64,000 nucleotides of DNA from positions 62,001-126,000 of the forward strand of contig NZ_FOTD01000003.1 in NCBI RefSeq assembly GCF_900114465.1, given 5' to 3'. Below, in pieces: positions 8,233 through 17,984 of this stretch. Each line of letters opens with the position of its first letter. The first letter of the stretch is position 1. Origin of the DNA: Trichococcus palustris (GTDB lineage: Bacteria > Bacillota > Bacilli > Lactobacillales > Aerococcaceae). The position numbers and the translations under genes are program-made. The notes under the pieces were generated by a model. That model was not told the DNA's origin, searched no databases, and saw nothing but the letters and a program-made list of their open reading frames with translations.

Positions 8233-10293
8233 ATGACAACAGGAGAAAAGGCAATCGTCAGTGTCTACGATGACCTGAGCGGACTGTCGCAGGTTGGCCC
8301 AAAACGGATTGAAGCATTGAAATCTTTGGGGATTGAGACTATCTATGAGCTATTGACTCACTTTCCTTTTCGATATGAAGATATAAAAGTAAAAACACTT
8401 GATGAAATAGAAGATCAAGATAAAGTGACGTTGAAAGGCCAAGTCGTGACGGCGCCTGTTGTTCACCATTTTGGCTATAAAAAAAGTCGTCTGTCATTTA
8501 AACTTGCGATTGAAGATGCCATCATATCCGTCACCTTTTTCAATCAGCCTTTTTTGAAAGCGAAAATAATCCTGGAAGATGAGATTGCAATCTTCGGTAA
8601 GTGGGACAGAACCAGACAAAATTTGACCGGAATGAAAATTCTGGGCAGTTCGAACAATCAGGAAGACTTTTCAGCCATTTACCATGTGAATAAGCAAATC
8701 AAACAGCAGACATTGCTGAATCTGATTAAACAGGCCATTGATAGCTATTATGAAGCGATTCCGGAAATAATACCCGACTATTTGTCGGAAACCTACCGTT
8801 TGATGAGCCATAAAGAAGCGATACGCGCGATGCATTTTCCTAAAACAGATGAAGAATCCTTTCAGGCGAAAAGACAGATCATCTACCAGGAGTTCTTCCT
8901 CTATCAAGTGCGGCTTCAACTGGTGCAATTGAACCGAAAAATGAAAAATGAAGGCATTGCGATCCTCTATGATGTCGATAAACTCAAAGGCTTCATCGCT
9001 ACCCTTCCTTTTGAATTGACGGAAGGCCAAAAAAAGGTAGTCAATGAAATCTGCAGGGATTTGCGTAAGCCGTACGAAATGAACCGCTTGCTGCAGGGCG
9101 ATGTGGGCAGCGGGAAAACGATTGTGGCTGTCATCGCGCTGGTTGCCGCCTATCTTGGGGGATACCAAGGCGCGTTTATGGTGCCGACTGAAATTTTGGC
9201 GGAACAGCATTATCAGACATTGCGTGGCCTGTTTGAATATAGCGATATCAAGGTGGCGTTGTTGACCGGGAGCACGAAAACGAAAGAGCGCAGAGAATTG
9301 CTGGAACAACTTGCCTCCGGTGATTTGCATATCCTCATCGGGACGCATGCCTTGATTCAGGAGGACGTTCATTTTTCCAACCTTGGGTTAGTCATAACGG
9401 ATGAACAACACCGATTTGGGGTGCAGCAAAGAAATAGACTGAACGAAAAGGGTAACAACCCGAACGTTTTATATATGACAGCGACGCCTATCCCGAGGAC
9501 CTTAGCCATCACTACGATGGGGGAAATGGATGTCTCCGTCTTGGATCAGATGCCGGATGGGAGAAAGCCGATCAAGACGATTTGGAACAAGTCCGATAAA
9601 CTGGAGAATGTCCTGGAGTTCATTCGGAAACAAGTGATGAACGGCCAACAAGCCTACATCATTACACCTTTGATAGAAAAATCCGAGACGTTGGATGTAA
9701 AGAATGCGGAGGAAGTCCACCGCACCGTCTCTGACTATTATAAGGGAGAATGCACCGTCGGCTTGCTGCACGGAAGATTGAAATCGAATGAAAAAGAGCA
9801 GATTATGCGGGAATTCCAGGAAAATAAAATAAATATCCTTGTCTCTACGACAGTCATAGAGGTGGGGCTGAATGTGCCGAACGCTACGGTCATGGTCATC
9901 CAGGATGCTGACCGTTTCGGATTGTCTCAGTTGCATCAATTGCGCGGCCGTGTCGGGCGTGGCGACAAGGACTCTTATTGTGTCCTTGTCGCAAACCCTA
10001 AAACAGACAACGGAAAAGAACGGATGCGCATTATGGTCGAATCGACTGACGGCTTCTATCTGAGCCAACGCGATATGGAGTTGAGGGGCCCTGGTGATTT
10101 GTTCGGAAACAAACAGTCGGGTCTGCCTGATTTCAAATCCGGGGATATCGTGCGCGATGCCATCATACTTGATGTGGCGCACAATGACGCCATTCGGATT
10201 ACCCGTGAAAAGGATTTCGCCAGTAATCCCGCTTATGGGAATCTGCGCACGGCAATCGAAAGAGAACATGCCAAAATAAAAAGATTACAGTAA
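8233..10293 (+). CDS. recG: ATP-dependent DNA helicase RecG
   Basis: 686-residue branched-DNA helicase that remodels stalled forks and Holliday junctions. N-terminal wedge/OB domain (about 1-240) with helix-hairpin-helix-like GPKRIEALKSLGI. Helicase core: Walker A GDVGSGKT, DEQH box, TATPIPRTLA, then QLHQLRGRVGRG and the C-terminal ELRGPGDLFGNKQSG. Length matches the family. ATG 8233 follows a GGAGGAGGG site. Upstream of plsX as in Bacillus, but no fapR gene lies between them. Confidence 0.97.
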   Translation: MTTGEKAIVSVYDDLSGLSQVGPKRIEALKSLGIETIYELLTHFPFRYEDIKVKTLDEIEDQDKVTLKGQVVTAPVVHHFGYKKSRLSFKLAIEDAIISVTFFNQPFLKAKIILEDEIAIFGKWDRTRQNLTGMKILGSSNNQEDFSAIYHVNKQIKQQTLLNLIKQAIDSYYEAIPEIIPDYLSETYRLMSHKEAIRAMHFPKTDEESFQAKRQIIYQEFFLYQVRLQLVQLNRKMKNEGIAILYDVDKLKGFIATLPFELTEGQKKVVNEICRDLRKPYEMNRLLQGDVGSGKTIVAVIALVAAYLGGYQGAFMVPTEILAEQHYQTLRGLFEYSDIKVALLTGSTKTKERRELLEQLASGDLHILIGTHALIQEDVHFSNLGLVITDEQHRFGVQQRNRLNEKGNNPNVLYMTATPIPRTLAITTMGEMDVSVLDQMPDGRKPIKTIWNKSDKLENVLEFIRKQVMNGQQAYIITPLIEKSETLDVKNAEEVHRTVSDYYKGECTVGLLHGRLKSNEKEQIMREFQENKINILVSTTVIEVGLNVPNATVMVIQDADRFGLSQLHQLRGRVGRGDKDSYCVLVANPKTDNGKERMRIMVESTDGFYLSQRDMELRGPGDLFGNKQSGLPDFKSGDIVRDAIILDVAHNDAIRITREKDFASNPAYGNLRTAIEREHAKIKRLQ

Positions 10294-10313
10294 AAAGGTT
10301 GCAGAAGGAATGA

Positions 10314-10347
10314 CATTTCCTCGTCAGCGTAATAAGATGAGGAAATG
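10314..10347 (+). other. Inverted repeat in plsX leader
   Basis: CATTTCCTC (10314-10322) and GAGGAAATG (10339-10347) form a 9-bp stem with a 16-nt loop, 29 bp before the plsX start. No T tail. Could be an RNA hairpin or an operator; it does not resemble the FapR or FabT consensus as I know them. Confidence 0.5.
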
Positions 10348-10375
10348 AACAATAATAAAAAGTGAGGTATCCTAA

Positions 10376-11410
10376 ATGAGAATAGCCGTTGATGCTATGG
10401 GCGGAGACAACGCACCGCAAGCGATTGTGGAAGGTGTGTTATTGGCCGCTAAGGAATTTAATGATTTGGAATTTGTACTGTTTGGGGACGAAACAAAAAT
10501 TCGTTCAGCAATCGGTACTCAAACGATAGACGAGAAAAAAATCCGCATTGTCCACACGGATGAAAAAATAAACAGCGATGATGAGCCCGTAAAAGCGATT
10601 CGCAGAAAAAAACAGGCTTCTATGGTTTTGGCTGCCCAAGCTGTCAAAGATAAAGAAGCTGATGCTTTATTCTCAGCCGGCAACACGGGAGCATTGTTGA
10701 CTGCAGGCCTATTGATTATAGGAAGGATCAAAGGGATAGACCGACCTGCTTTGATGCCTATTTTACCGGTGATCGGCAAAAAAGATCAACAATTCTTACT
10801 GATGGATGCTGGAGCAAACGCGGATTGCAAACCGGAAAATGTTTATCAGTTCGGCTTGTTGGGTTCCTACTACGCCAAATTTGTCCAAGGAATCGAAAAG
10901 CCTAGAGTGGCTTTATTGAATAACGGATCGGAAGCGTCGAAAGGCAACGATCTTTCCAAAAAAGCCCATGCTTTATTGGCTCAGGATGGTGAATTGAATT
11001 TCATCGGTAATATCGAGGCACGTGAAATTTTGACGGGCGATGCCGATGTGGTCGTAACGGACGGCTTCACAGGCAATGCTGTTTTGAAGACCATTGAAGG
11101 GACATCCTTGGCATTGCTGAAGCTGATCAAAAGTCAAATAATGACCGGCAACCTGAAAACTAAACTGGGTGGGTTGTTGTTGAAGGACGCCATGACAGAT
11201 ATCAAAGATGTCATGGACTATTCCAAACATGGTGGAGCGGTCTTATTCGGCTTGCAGGCACCAGTCGTGAAGACACATGGTTCGGCAGATAAAGTGGCTG
11301 TATATTATACGGTGAAACAAATCCGTAGAATCATCGACTCACATGTCATCGATGATTTGGTTGCCCATTTTAATGCGCTGAATCAGAAGAAACAAGCGGA
11401 AATGGAATGA
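10376..11410 (+). CDS. plsX: Phosphate acyltransferase PlsX
   Basis: Makes acyl-phosphate from acyl-ACP, the first step of phosphatidic acid synthesis with PlsY. 344 residues, starting MRIAVDAMGGDNAP, the family hallmark, with SAGNTGALL, DAGANADCKPENVYQF, NNGSEASKGN and VVTDGFTGNAVLKT. A GTGAGGT ribosome site precedes ATG 10376. Located between recG and acpP; the fabD/fabG genes often found next to it are absent here. Confidence 0.97.
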   Translation: MRIAVDAMGGDNAPQAIVEGVLLAAKEFNDLEFVLFGDETKIRSAIGTQTIDEKKIRIVHTDEKINSDDEPVKAIRRKKQASMVLAAQAVKDKEADALFSAGNTGALLTAGLLIIGRIKGIDRPALMPILPVIGKKDQQFLLMDAGANADCKPENVYQFGLLGSYYAKFVQGIEKPRVALLNNGSEASKGNDLSKKAHALLAQDGELNFIGNIEAREILTGDADVVVTDGFTGNAVLKTIEGTSLALLKLIKSQIMTGNLKTKLGGLLLKDAMTDIKDVMDYSKHGGAVLFGLQAPVVKTHGSADKVAVYYTVKQIRRIIDSHVIDDLVAHFNALNQKKQAEME

Positions 11411-11420
11411 AATAAAAGTA

Positions 11421-11449
11421 TAGACAAAAGAAATCCAGATGGTTAAAAT
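11421..11449 (+). promoter_or_regulatory. Predicted acpP promoter
   Basis: TAGACA, 17-bp spacer, TAAAAT, about 78 bp upstream of the acpP start. Moderate match to the vegetative sigma consensus. Confidence 0.45.
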
Positions 11450-11526
11450 AGATGTGAGCCTTTGCAAAATGTTTTGAAGGAGACACTTTGCTTTTGGATA
11501 TGGAACAATAACGGAGGTGTATACCC

Positions 11527-11766
11527 TTGGCAGGAACAGATACTTTTGAAAAGGTAGCCAAGATAATTATTGAACGATTCGGTGTCGATGAAACCAAAGT
11601 GACAAGAGAATTAACGATTCAAAATGATCTTGGAGCGGATTCATTGGATATTGTAGAACTTGTGATGGAATTGGAAGACGTATTCGGTGTTCAAATTTCG
11701 GATGAAGATGCAGAAAAAATAATCTCGGTGGGCGATGCAGTTGATTATATCGACTCACAAAAATAA
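11527..11766 (+). CDS. acpP: Acyl carrier protein
   Basis: 79-residue carrier of growing acyl chains. Phosphopantetheine attachment site is Ser39 in [17 protein letters not shown]. Starts with TTG (11527) after CGGAGGTG at correct spacing; no ATG lies in a better position. Such an abundant protein starting from TTG is notable. It is linked to plsX and followed by a strong terminator, so it is not part of a fab cluster here. Confidence 0.95.
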   Translation: MAGTDTFEKVAKIIIERFGVDETKVTRELTIQNDLGADSLDIVELVMELEDVFGVQISDEDAEKIISVGDAVDYIDSQK

Positions 11767-11838
11767 GGCAAGGAAGCCCTGATTTCAGTCAGGGGGAGTT
11801 GTCAGAAAAATAAGAAATCCAATAATTAAAAATAAAAG

Positions 11839-11878
11839 CAACATTGACGGATGATAATTGCCAATGTTGTTTTTTTTT
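11839..11878 (+). terminator. Intrinsic terminator after acpP
   Basis: CAACATTG (11839-11846) pairs with CAATGTTG (11862-11869), followed by a long T run. A smaller hairpin without T tail (CCCTGA/TCAGGG, 11777-11794) precedes it. Confidence 0.85.
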
Positions 11879-11939
11879 AAGTTCAAATAGCCTTTTATTA
11901 TGTTTTGATAAAGTATATTAAAAAATGATGATATATCAG

Positions 11940-11968
11940 TTGTCTTTCGGATAGCGCAACCGTATAAT
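11940..11968 (+). promoter_or_regulatory. Predicted opp operon promoter
   Basis: TTGTCT, 17-bp spacer, TATAAT, about 125 bp upstream of oppD. The rest of the 11880-12080 gap is AT-rich with nothing else I can name; no CodY-type palindrome is obvious. Confidence 0.6.
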
Positions 11969-12092
11969 ATAATAAGCTGTATCATCATTTTTACTACACT
12001 ATATAACAAATCATATTGTGGATATGTTGAGGATAAAGAGAAACTAACATTGTCATAAATAGGCAGTGCAAAAGATTTGAGGAGGTCGTTTG

Positions 12093-13106
12093 ATGGAGAT
12101 TGGGAAACCGTTGTTAGAGATTAATTCGCTGCGCACTGGCTTTCGTGTACAAGATGAGTACTTTGAAGCAGTGGATGATGTTTCCTTAACTTTAGAAAAA
12201 AACGAAATATTGGCCATCGTTGGTGAATCCGGTTGCGGGAAAAGCACCTTGGCTACCACCATCGTCGGCCTGCACAACAAAGCGAATACACGTATTTCCG
12301 GGGAAGTCATTTATCAAAATTTGAATTTGATCGACTTGAATGAAACACTATACAACCGTATACGGGGAAACGACATCGGTATGGTCTTTCAAGACCCTTT
12401 GACGGCTTTAAACCCTTTGATGGCCGTAGGGCAGCAAATCGAAGAGGTGCTCCTTTATCACACAAAGATGATAAAGGAAGAGCGCAAAAGCCGAGTCCTT
12501 GAACTGATGGAACAGGTCGGCATCCCTTTCCCGGAAAAAGTCGGGAAGCAATATCCCCATGAGTTGTCAGTCGGAATGCGCCAACGGGTAGTCATCGCGA
12601 TAGCGATTGCCTGTAAACCGCCGATCATCATCGCAGATGAGCCGACGACTGCGCTGGACGTGACCACACAGGCGCAAATATTGGATTTGTTGAATGAACT
12701 ACAGGATGAGACAGAAGCGGGCATTATCTTGATCACGCATGATTTGGGCGTCGTGGCTGAAACGGCCGACAGGGTGGCAGTCATGTATGCTGGGCAAATA
12801 GTCGAGTTGGCTAGTGTGATCGATCTATTTACAGACCCGAGACATCCCTATACACGTTCCTTGCTGCGATCGATACCGCAATCAAACGAAGTGGTCGATG
12901 CGGCATCCGGAGACTTGCATGTTATCCGCGGCGCTGTGCCTTCTTTGCAGAATCTTTCGCGAAAAGGTTGCCGTTTTTCAAACCGCATTCCTTGGATCCC
13001 GGTTTCGGATCATGAAGAAAATCCAATCATGCATGAAGTGGAACCGGGGCATTTTGTAAGGTGCACCTGCCATGAACACTTCCATTTTGAAGGGGAGAGT
13101 GAATAA
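12093..13106 (+). CDS. oppD: Oligopeptide ABC transporter ATP-binding protein OppD
   Basis: First ATPase of a peptide importer. 337 residues. Walker A GESGCGKST, Q-loop, signature LSVGMRQRV (S-V-G in place of SGG), Walker B IIIADEPTTALD and a C-terminal oligopeptide-transporter extension with conserved Cys residues (GCRFSNR, RCTCHEH), which in relatives can bind an iron-sulfur cluster. ATG 12093 follows GGAGGT at 12081; TTG 12090 is the alternative. First gene of the oppDFBCA operon, separated from oppF by 2 bp. Confidence 0.93.
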   Translation: MEIGKPLLEINSLRTGFRVQDEYFEAVDDVSLTLEKNEILAIVGESGCGKSTLATTIVGLHNKANTRISGEVIYQNLNLIDLNETLYNRIRGNDIGMVFQDPLTALNPLMAVGQQIEEVLLYHTKMIKEERKSRVLELMEQVGIPFPEKVGKQYPHELSVGMRQRVVIAIAIACKPPIIIADEPTTALDVTTQAQILDLLNELQDETEAGIILITHDLGVVAETADRVAVMYAGQIVELASVIDLFTDPRHPYTRSLLRSIPQSNEVVDAASGDLHVIRGAVPSLQNLSRKGCRFSNRIPWIPVSDHEENPIMHEVEPGHFVRCTCHEHFHFEGESE

Positions 13107-13108
13107 CT

Positions 13109-14056
13109 ATGGGCTTTTTGGAAATAAAAGATTTGAAAGTCCACTATCCCATCCGAAACGGGTTCTTGAATAGGGTCACCGATCACGTCCAGGCCGTGGA
13201 CGGCGTGAGCTTTGCGATCGAAGAAGGGAAGACCATCGGGCTAGTGGGCGAATCCGGCTCCGGAAAGTCGACGATCGGAAAGGCGATCATTGGGTTGGAG
13301 AAGGTGACTTCCGGGAATGTCTACTATAACGGAGAAGACGTAACCAACAAAGCTAGAAAGAGGACCTCGGATTACAATCGCAATGTCCAAATGATTTTTC
13401 AAGATGCCATGTCCAGTTTAAACTCTAAGAAGCGGGTGTTGGATATCATCGCCGAACCTTTGCACAATTTTGAAAGAAATTCCGTGCGGGAAGAAAAAAA
13501 GCGTATTGTGGAACTATTGGATATCGTTGGTATGTCCGAAGACGCACTTTATAAGTATCCTCATGAATTTTCGGGAGGTCAAAGACAAAGAATCGGCATT
13601 GCTCGCGCAATGGCGACAAAGCCGAAATTGATCATCGCAGACGAACCTGTTTCTGCCTTGGACCTATCCGTCCAAGCACAGGTTTTGAACTACATGAAAC
13701 GCATCCAAGACCAGTATAACGTCAGCTATTTGTTTATTTCTCATGATTTGGGTGTCATGAAACATATGTGTGATGAGTTGGCGGTCATGTACCGCGGCAG
13801 ATTTGTTGAATATGGCCATAAAAATGACATCTATACAAACCCTCAGCATGGGTATACGAAACGGTTGCTGTCGGCTATCCCAAACATCGATCCGGTCAAC
13901 AGGGAAGCCAACAAAAAGAAACGTATGGCAGTCGAAAGGGAATATCAAAGGAACCAGGCTTTATATTATGATGAAAATGGGCACGTCTATGATTTGAAGA
14001 ATTTGACCGTTACGCACAAGGTAGCCCTCAAAGCCGCATCAAAGGAGGTTGAATAA
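13109..14056 (+). CDS. oppF: Oligopeptide ABC transporter ATP-binding protein OppF
   Basis: Second ATPase of the peptide importer, 315 residues. Walker A GESGSGKST, signature FSGGQRQR, Walker B LIIADEPVSALDLS, H-loop FISHDLGV. The C-terminal tail is charged (NREANKKKR...) and lacks the Cys motif of OppD, as usual for OppF of lactic acid bacteria. GGGGAG precedes ATG. The 2-bp gaps on both sides indicate translational coupling. Confidence 0.93.
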   Translation: MGFLEIKDLKVHYPIRNGFLNRVTDHVQAVDGVSFAIEEGKTIGLVGESGSGKSTIGKAIIGLEKVTSGNVYYNGEDVTNKARKRTSDYNRNVQMIFQDAMSSLNSKKRVLDIIAEPLHNFERNSVREEKKRIVELLDIVGMSEDALYKYPHEFSGGQRQRIGIARAMATKPKLIIADEPVSALDLSVQAQVLNYMKRIQDQYNVSYLFISHDLGVMKHMCDELAVMYRGRFVEYGHKNDIYTNPQHGYTKRLLSAIPNIDPVNREANKKKRMAVEREYQRNQALYYDENGHVYDLKNLTVTHKVALKAASKEVE

Positions 14057-14058
14057 GT

Positions 14059-15021
14059 ATGTGGAAAACAATAGCAAAACGTGTCATACTTATGATTCCG
14101 CAAATTTTCATTTTTAGCATTTTGGTCTTTTTATTCGCAAAATTGATGCCAGGAGATCCTTTTACTGGACTGATCACACCGAATATGGATGCCCAGACGA
14201 TGGAGACGATACGGCAACAGGCGAGCTTGAATGATCCCTGGTATATCCAGTACACGAACTGGATAGGAAATGCCCTACAGGGAGACTTCGGGCAAAGTTA
14301 TACCTACAGCGTGCCGGTTTCGACCCTGATTGGCCAACGGATAGGGAACACTATCTGGCTTTCCGTTGTGTCCGTACTGATAACGTATCTGCTTGCCATT
14401 CCGTTGGGCATGTATGCGGGCAGGCATAACGACTCTTTGGGGGATAAAGTCATCAGCTTTTATCATTATGCAGGTTTTGCGGTTCCGACATTCATTTTTG
14501 CGCTATTGCTCATCTGGCTGTTCGGGTACACGTTGCATATTTTCCCGACCAGAGGAGTGGTCACTACCGGTATCGCATCCGGCAATCTCGCCTATATTTG
14601 GGACAGGTTTTATCATTTGCTTTTACCTGCTTTGGCTTATGCGTTGTTGGCTACGACAAGCATCGTTCAATATTTACGTGCCGGCATAATCGACGCCAAA
14701 CAAGAAGACTATGTCCGCACGGCCCGTTCCAAAGGGATCCCAGAAAACAAGGTATATTCCAAACATATTTTCCGCAATTCCATTTTACCGATTGCTTCCT
14801 TTTCGGGTTATGATATCACCGGACTTATCGGCGGATCAATCTTCATCGAAAGCATTTTTTCTTTCCCTGGTATGGGCCAATTATTCATCAGCTCGGTGGG
14901 TGCGCGTGACTATAGTGTGGTGACCGCATTAATTTTACTATTTGGTGTTGCGGCTTTATTGGGTGCGTTAGTGTCCGATATCATCATGAGCATCGTCGAC
15001 CCGCGCATCCGGATTGAGTAG
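14059..15021 (+). CDS. oppB: Oligopeptide ABC transporter permease OppB
   Basis: Membrane subunit, 320 residues, six predicted transmembrane helices. N-terminal family pattern (RVILMIPQIFIFSILVF..., MPGDPF). The EAA loop that contacts the ATPase is seen as DYVRTARSKGIPENKV. Follows oppF by 2 bp with an AGGAGG site inside the oppF end. Pairs with OppC to form the pore. Confidence 0.93.
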   Translation: MWKTIAKRVILMIPQIFIFSILVFLFAKLMPGDPFTGLITPNMDAQTMETIRQQASLNDPWYIQYTNWIGNALQGDFGQSYTYSVPVSTLIGQRIGNTIWLSVVSVLITYLLAIPLGMYAGRHNDSLGDKVISFYHYAGFAVPTFIFALLLIWLFGYTLHIFPTRGVVTTGIASGNLAYIWDRFYHLLLPALAYALLATTSIVQYLRAGIIDAKQEDYVRTARSKGIPENKVYSKHIFRNSILPIASFSGYDITGLIGGSIFIESIFSFPGMGQLFISSVGARDYSVVTALILLFGVAALLGALVSDIIMSIVDPRIRIE

Positions 15022-15044
15022 TAAAGGGAAAAGGAGTGTGAACG

Positions 15045-16016
15045 ATGTATACGGAAGAAGAAAAAAAAACCGGTAAAATGGAAGAAATAGCATCCGAAAT
15101 AAAAAAAGTTGTGAAGCATGACACCGGACATCGAAATGAGTTCATCGAAGAGACCGATGAGCAAGTCGGATTTCAAGTGATTGTCAGAGAATTTAAAAAA
15201 GAAAGATTCGCTGTGCTGTCTTTTTGGTTGCTGATCATCTTATTGGCCTCCATTTTCGTCGGCGCCGCTTTATTGGATAAAGAACAAGTCATGCGGGTGG
15301 ACATCCTGAATCGCTATGCAACGCCGGGAAGGGATCATCTGTTAGGGACGGACGAAGGCGGACGCGATGTGTTCGGCCAATTGCTGATCGGAGCACGCAA
15401 TTCTGCCGTCATCGGGGTAAGTGTGACTGTGCTTACAGGATTTATCGGAATCGGATTGGGCATCATTTCCGGTTATTATGGTGGCGTCGTCGATAGCATC
15501 CTGATGCGGACCGTCGACTTTGTGATGGTGCTGCCGGCAAATATACTGATTATTGTTTTTGTTTCGATGCTAGCGACCTACAATATGGCTACGCTCATCC
15601 TCATCATGAGCGCCTTCAGTTGGATGGGTAAAGCAAGGATATTCCGCAGCCGTACTTTATCGGAAAAGGGACGTGATTACGTCAATGCCTCCAAAACGAT
15701 GGGTACCAGTGATTTTAAAATAATGTTCCGTGAAATGCTGCCTAATTTAAGTTCATTGATCATCGTAAATTCCGCCTTGAACATAGCGGGGAACATCGGT
15801 ATTGAGACAGGCCTGAGCTTTCTGGGATTCGGTTTGCCCTTGGACACCCCCAGTTTAGGGACGTTGATCGGATATGCGACATCCTCAGATGTCATAACAA
15901 ATAAAGCCTGGGTTTGGTTGCCGGCGGTTTTGCTTGTGCTGGTGTTGATGTTATGCATCAACTATATTGGGCAAGCGCTGCAGCGTGCGGCCGATTCCAA
16001 GCAAAGATTGGGATAG
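15045..16016 (+). CDS. oppC: Oligopeptide ABC transporter permease OppC
   Basis: Second membrane subunit, 323 residues, with a long hydrophilic N-terminus (about 55 residues) before the first helix, typical of OppC. Family motifs: HLLGTDEGGRDVFGQLLIGAR and EAA-loop GRDYVNASKTMGTSDFKI, then GLSFLGFGL. RBS AAAGGAG precedes ATG 15045. Confidence 0.93.
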   Translation: MYTEEEKKTGKMEEIASEIKKVVKHDTGHRNEFIEETDEQVGFQVIVREFKKERFAVLSFWLLIILLASIFVGAALLDKEQVMRVDILNRYATPGRDHLLGTDEGGRDVFGQLLIGARNSAVIGVSVTVLTGFIGIGLGIISGYYGGVVDSILMRTVDFVMVLPANILIIVFVSMLATYNMATLILIMSAFSWMGKARIFRSRTLSEKGRDYVNASKTMGTSDFKIMFREMLPNLSSLIIVNSALNIAGNIGIETGLSFLGFGLPLDTPSLGTLIGYATSSDVITNKAWVWLPAVLLVLVLMLCINYIGQALQRAADSKQRLG

Positions 16017-16035
16017 ATAGCAAGGAGGATCATTT

Positions 16036-17811
16036 ATGCCAAAGAAAAAACGGGGTTTGGTGATTTTTGCAGCGCTGCTTTTCACGCTTGCGGCATGCGG
16101 CAACAGCGCCGATGAGCCTGCTGCCGGTTCTGGTGGCTCAGTTGCAGTAGTCCCCAAATTCGATACAGTGATGAAGAACAATGGCGCCGCTATCGAAGGC
16201 GGTGTGCTGAAGTACGCGTTGGTGAAGGATTCACCCTTTCAAGGAATCTTCAGCCCTGAGTTCTATGTGGATGCATACGACTCTGAATTGATGGGCTTTT
16301 CTCATGAGCCCCTCTTTTCAGAGGCGGGGGACTTTTCACTTTCTCAAGAGGGGATGGCGACATTCGGGTTCGATAAGGAAACCAAAACCATATCCATTAT
16401 TTTGAAAGATGATTTGAAATGGTCTGACGGGGAGCCGCTGACTACAGATGACATATTATTCGCTTATGAAGTGATCGGCCATCCGGATTACACGGGGAGC
16501 CGTTACGGCCAGACCTTTGCAAATGTTGTTGGCATGGCGGAATATCATAATGGATCCGCTGAAACGATTTCCGGCATCCATGTGATTGATGATACGCATA
16601 TCACGATTGAATTCCTGGAAGCAAATGCTTCCCTTTTGCAATCGGGAGGCGGTGTCTGGGCATACCCGATGCCGAGGCATCAACTGGGTGACGTGGCAAT
16701 AGCGGATATGGCTTCTTCGCCTGAAATCAGGGAAAATCCAGTCGGCGCCGGACCGTTTCGTGTCAAATCGATCATTCCGGGCCAATCGGTGGTGTTCGAA
16801 GCGAATGAATATTACTGGAAAGGCAGACCGAAATTGGATGGCATCATTGTAGATGTTGTCGGTTCTGCGACGATCGTTTCTGAAATGGAGGCAGGCAGTT
16901 ATGACATTGCTTCCATGCCGACCAGTTCTTATGATTCTTATAAAGAGTTGGAGAATATCACTTTATTGGGACGGGATGCGTTGGCCTATAGCTACATCGG
17001 CTTCAAACTCGGTGAGTGGGATGAAGAAAAGGGTGAGAACGTTATGGATCCCGGAGCGAAGATGGCTGATGTGAACCTGCGGAAAGCAATGGCTTATGCC
17101 ATCGATAACAATGCCATTGCAACTGAATTTTATGATGGCTTGCGCGGGAATGTGAACGGACTGATTCCGCCCGTTTTTGCGGATTATCGCAATCGGGATG
17201 CATCAGGCTTCTATTTGGATGTAGCTAAAGCCAACCGGATTTTGGATGATGCCGGATATATCGATACGGATGCGGATGGTTTCCGGGAAACGCCGGAAGG
17301 CGAGCCGTTGGCGATCACATTCGCCGCTATGGCTGGGGACGAAACGGCAGAACCGATTGCGCAGTATTACATTCAACAATGGCAAGCGATCGGGTTGAAT
17401 GTCACCTTGGCTACCGGCCGCATGATTGAATTCCAAACGTTCTACAATATGATCGGATCCGACCATGCTGGCATTGATGTTTATCAAGCCGCATGGGGGA
17501 CCGGAACTGATCCGAATCCGACTGAATTGTATGGCCGCACAGCCGCATTCAATTACACACGTTGGACCAGCGAGGCCAATGATGCGGCTTTGGCGAAAAT
17601 CAATTCCAGCAATTCTTTGGATAAGGCATACAGGGTTGAGGCCTACAAGGAATGGCAAAAAGTCATGTTCGAAGAAGTGCCCGTCATTCCTACTTTATGG
17701 CGAAAAGAATTATTCGCTGTCAATAACCGTGTCAAAGGCTATGATATTACCTATGGTGCAAAAAATGGATGGGAAGCTGTTGAATTGACCGCAACGGAAC
17801 CAATTAAATAA
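16036..17811 (+). CDS. oppA: Oligopeptide-binding lipoprotein OppA
   Basis: Extracellular peptide receptor, 591 residues. Signal peptide with basic MPKKKR, hydrophobic core and lipobox LAAC (Cys20 of LAACGNS), so anchored by lipid to the outer membrane face. SBP family 5 motifs: LKDDLKWSDGEPLTTDDI, NPVGAGPF, and KAMAYAIDN. AAGGAGG precedes ATG 16036. Last gene of the operon; a very strong terminator follows. The length matches oligopeptide rather than dipeptide receptors. Confidence 0.93.
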   Translation: MPKKKRGLVIFAALLFTLAACGNSADEPAAGSGGSVAVVPKFDTVMKNNGAAIEGGVLKYALVKDSPFQGIFSPEFYVDAYDSELMGFSHEPLFSEAGDFSLSQEGMATFGFDKETKTISIILKDDLKWSDGEPLTTDDILFAYEVIGHPDYTGSRYGQTFANVVGMAEYHNGSAETISGIHVIDDTHITIEFLEANASLLQSGGGVWAYPMPRHQLGDVAIADMASSPEIRENPVGAGPFRVKSIIPGQSVVFEANEYYWKGRPKLDGIIVDVVGSATIVSEMEAGSYDIASMPTSSYDSYKELENITLLGRDALAYSYIGFKLGEWDEEKGENVMDPGAKMADVNLRKAMAYAIDNNAIATEFYDGLRGNVNGLIPPVFADYRNRDASGFYLDVAKANRILDDAGYIDTDADGFRETPEGEPLAITFAAMAGDETAEPIAQYYIQQWQAIGLNVTLATGRMIEFQTFYNMIGSDHAGIDVYQAAWGTGTDPNPTELYGRTAAFNYTRWTSEANDAALAKINSSNSLDKAYRVEAYKEWQKVMFEEVPVIPTLWRKELFAVNNRVKGYDITYGAKNGWEAVELTATEPIK

Positions 17812-17833
17812 TCGCGCACTCAGTAGTCCGGAG

Positions 17834-17880
17834 CGGGGCGGCACAAATCAATTTTCGTGATTTGCGCCGCCCCGTTTTCT
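17834..17880 (+). terminator. Strong terminator after oppA (GGCGG family)
   Basis: CGGGGCGGC-A-CAAATCA pairs with TGATTTG-C-GCCGCCCCG (ends 17874), then TTTTCT. It shares its GGGCGG stem and ATCA-type apex with hairpins at 49873 and 60591. Confidence 0.9.
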
Positions 17881-17984
17881 GTTATTTGTCGTGCTTATAC
17901 AGGCTTTTTGTCGTATAATGAGAAAAGATTCTTTTCAAAAAAATCCATTTGGGAAGAGTCCAACAATAGAAGGGAGGAAAAAGA

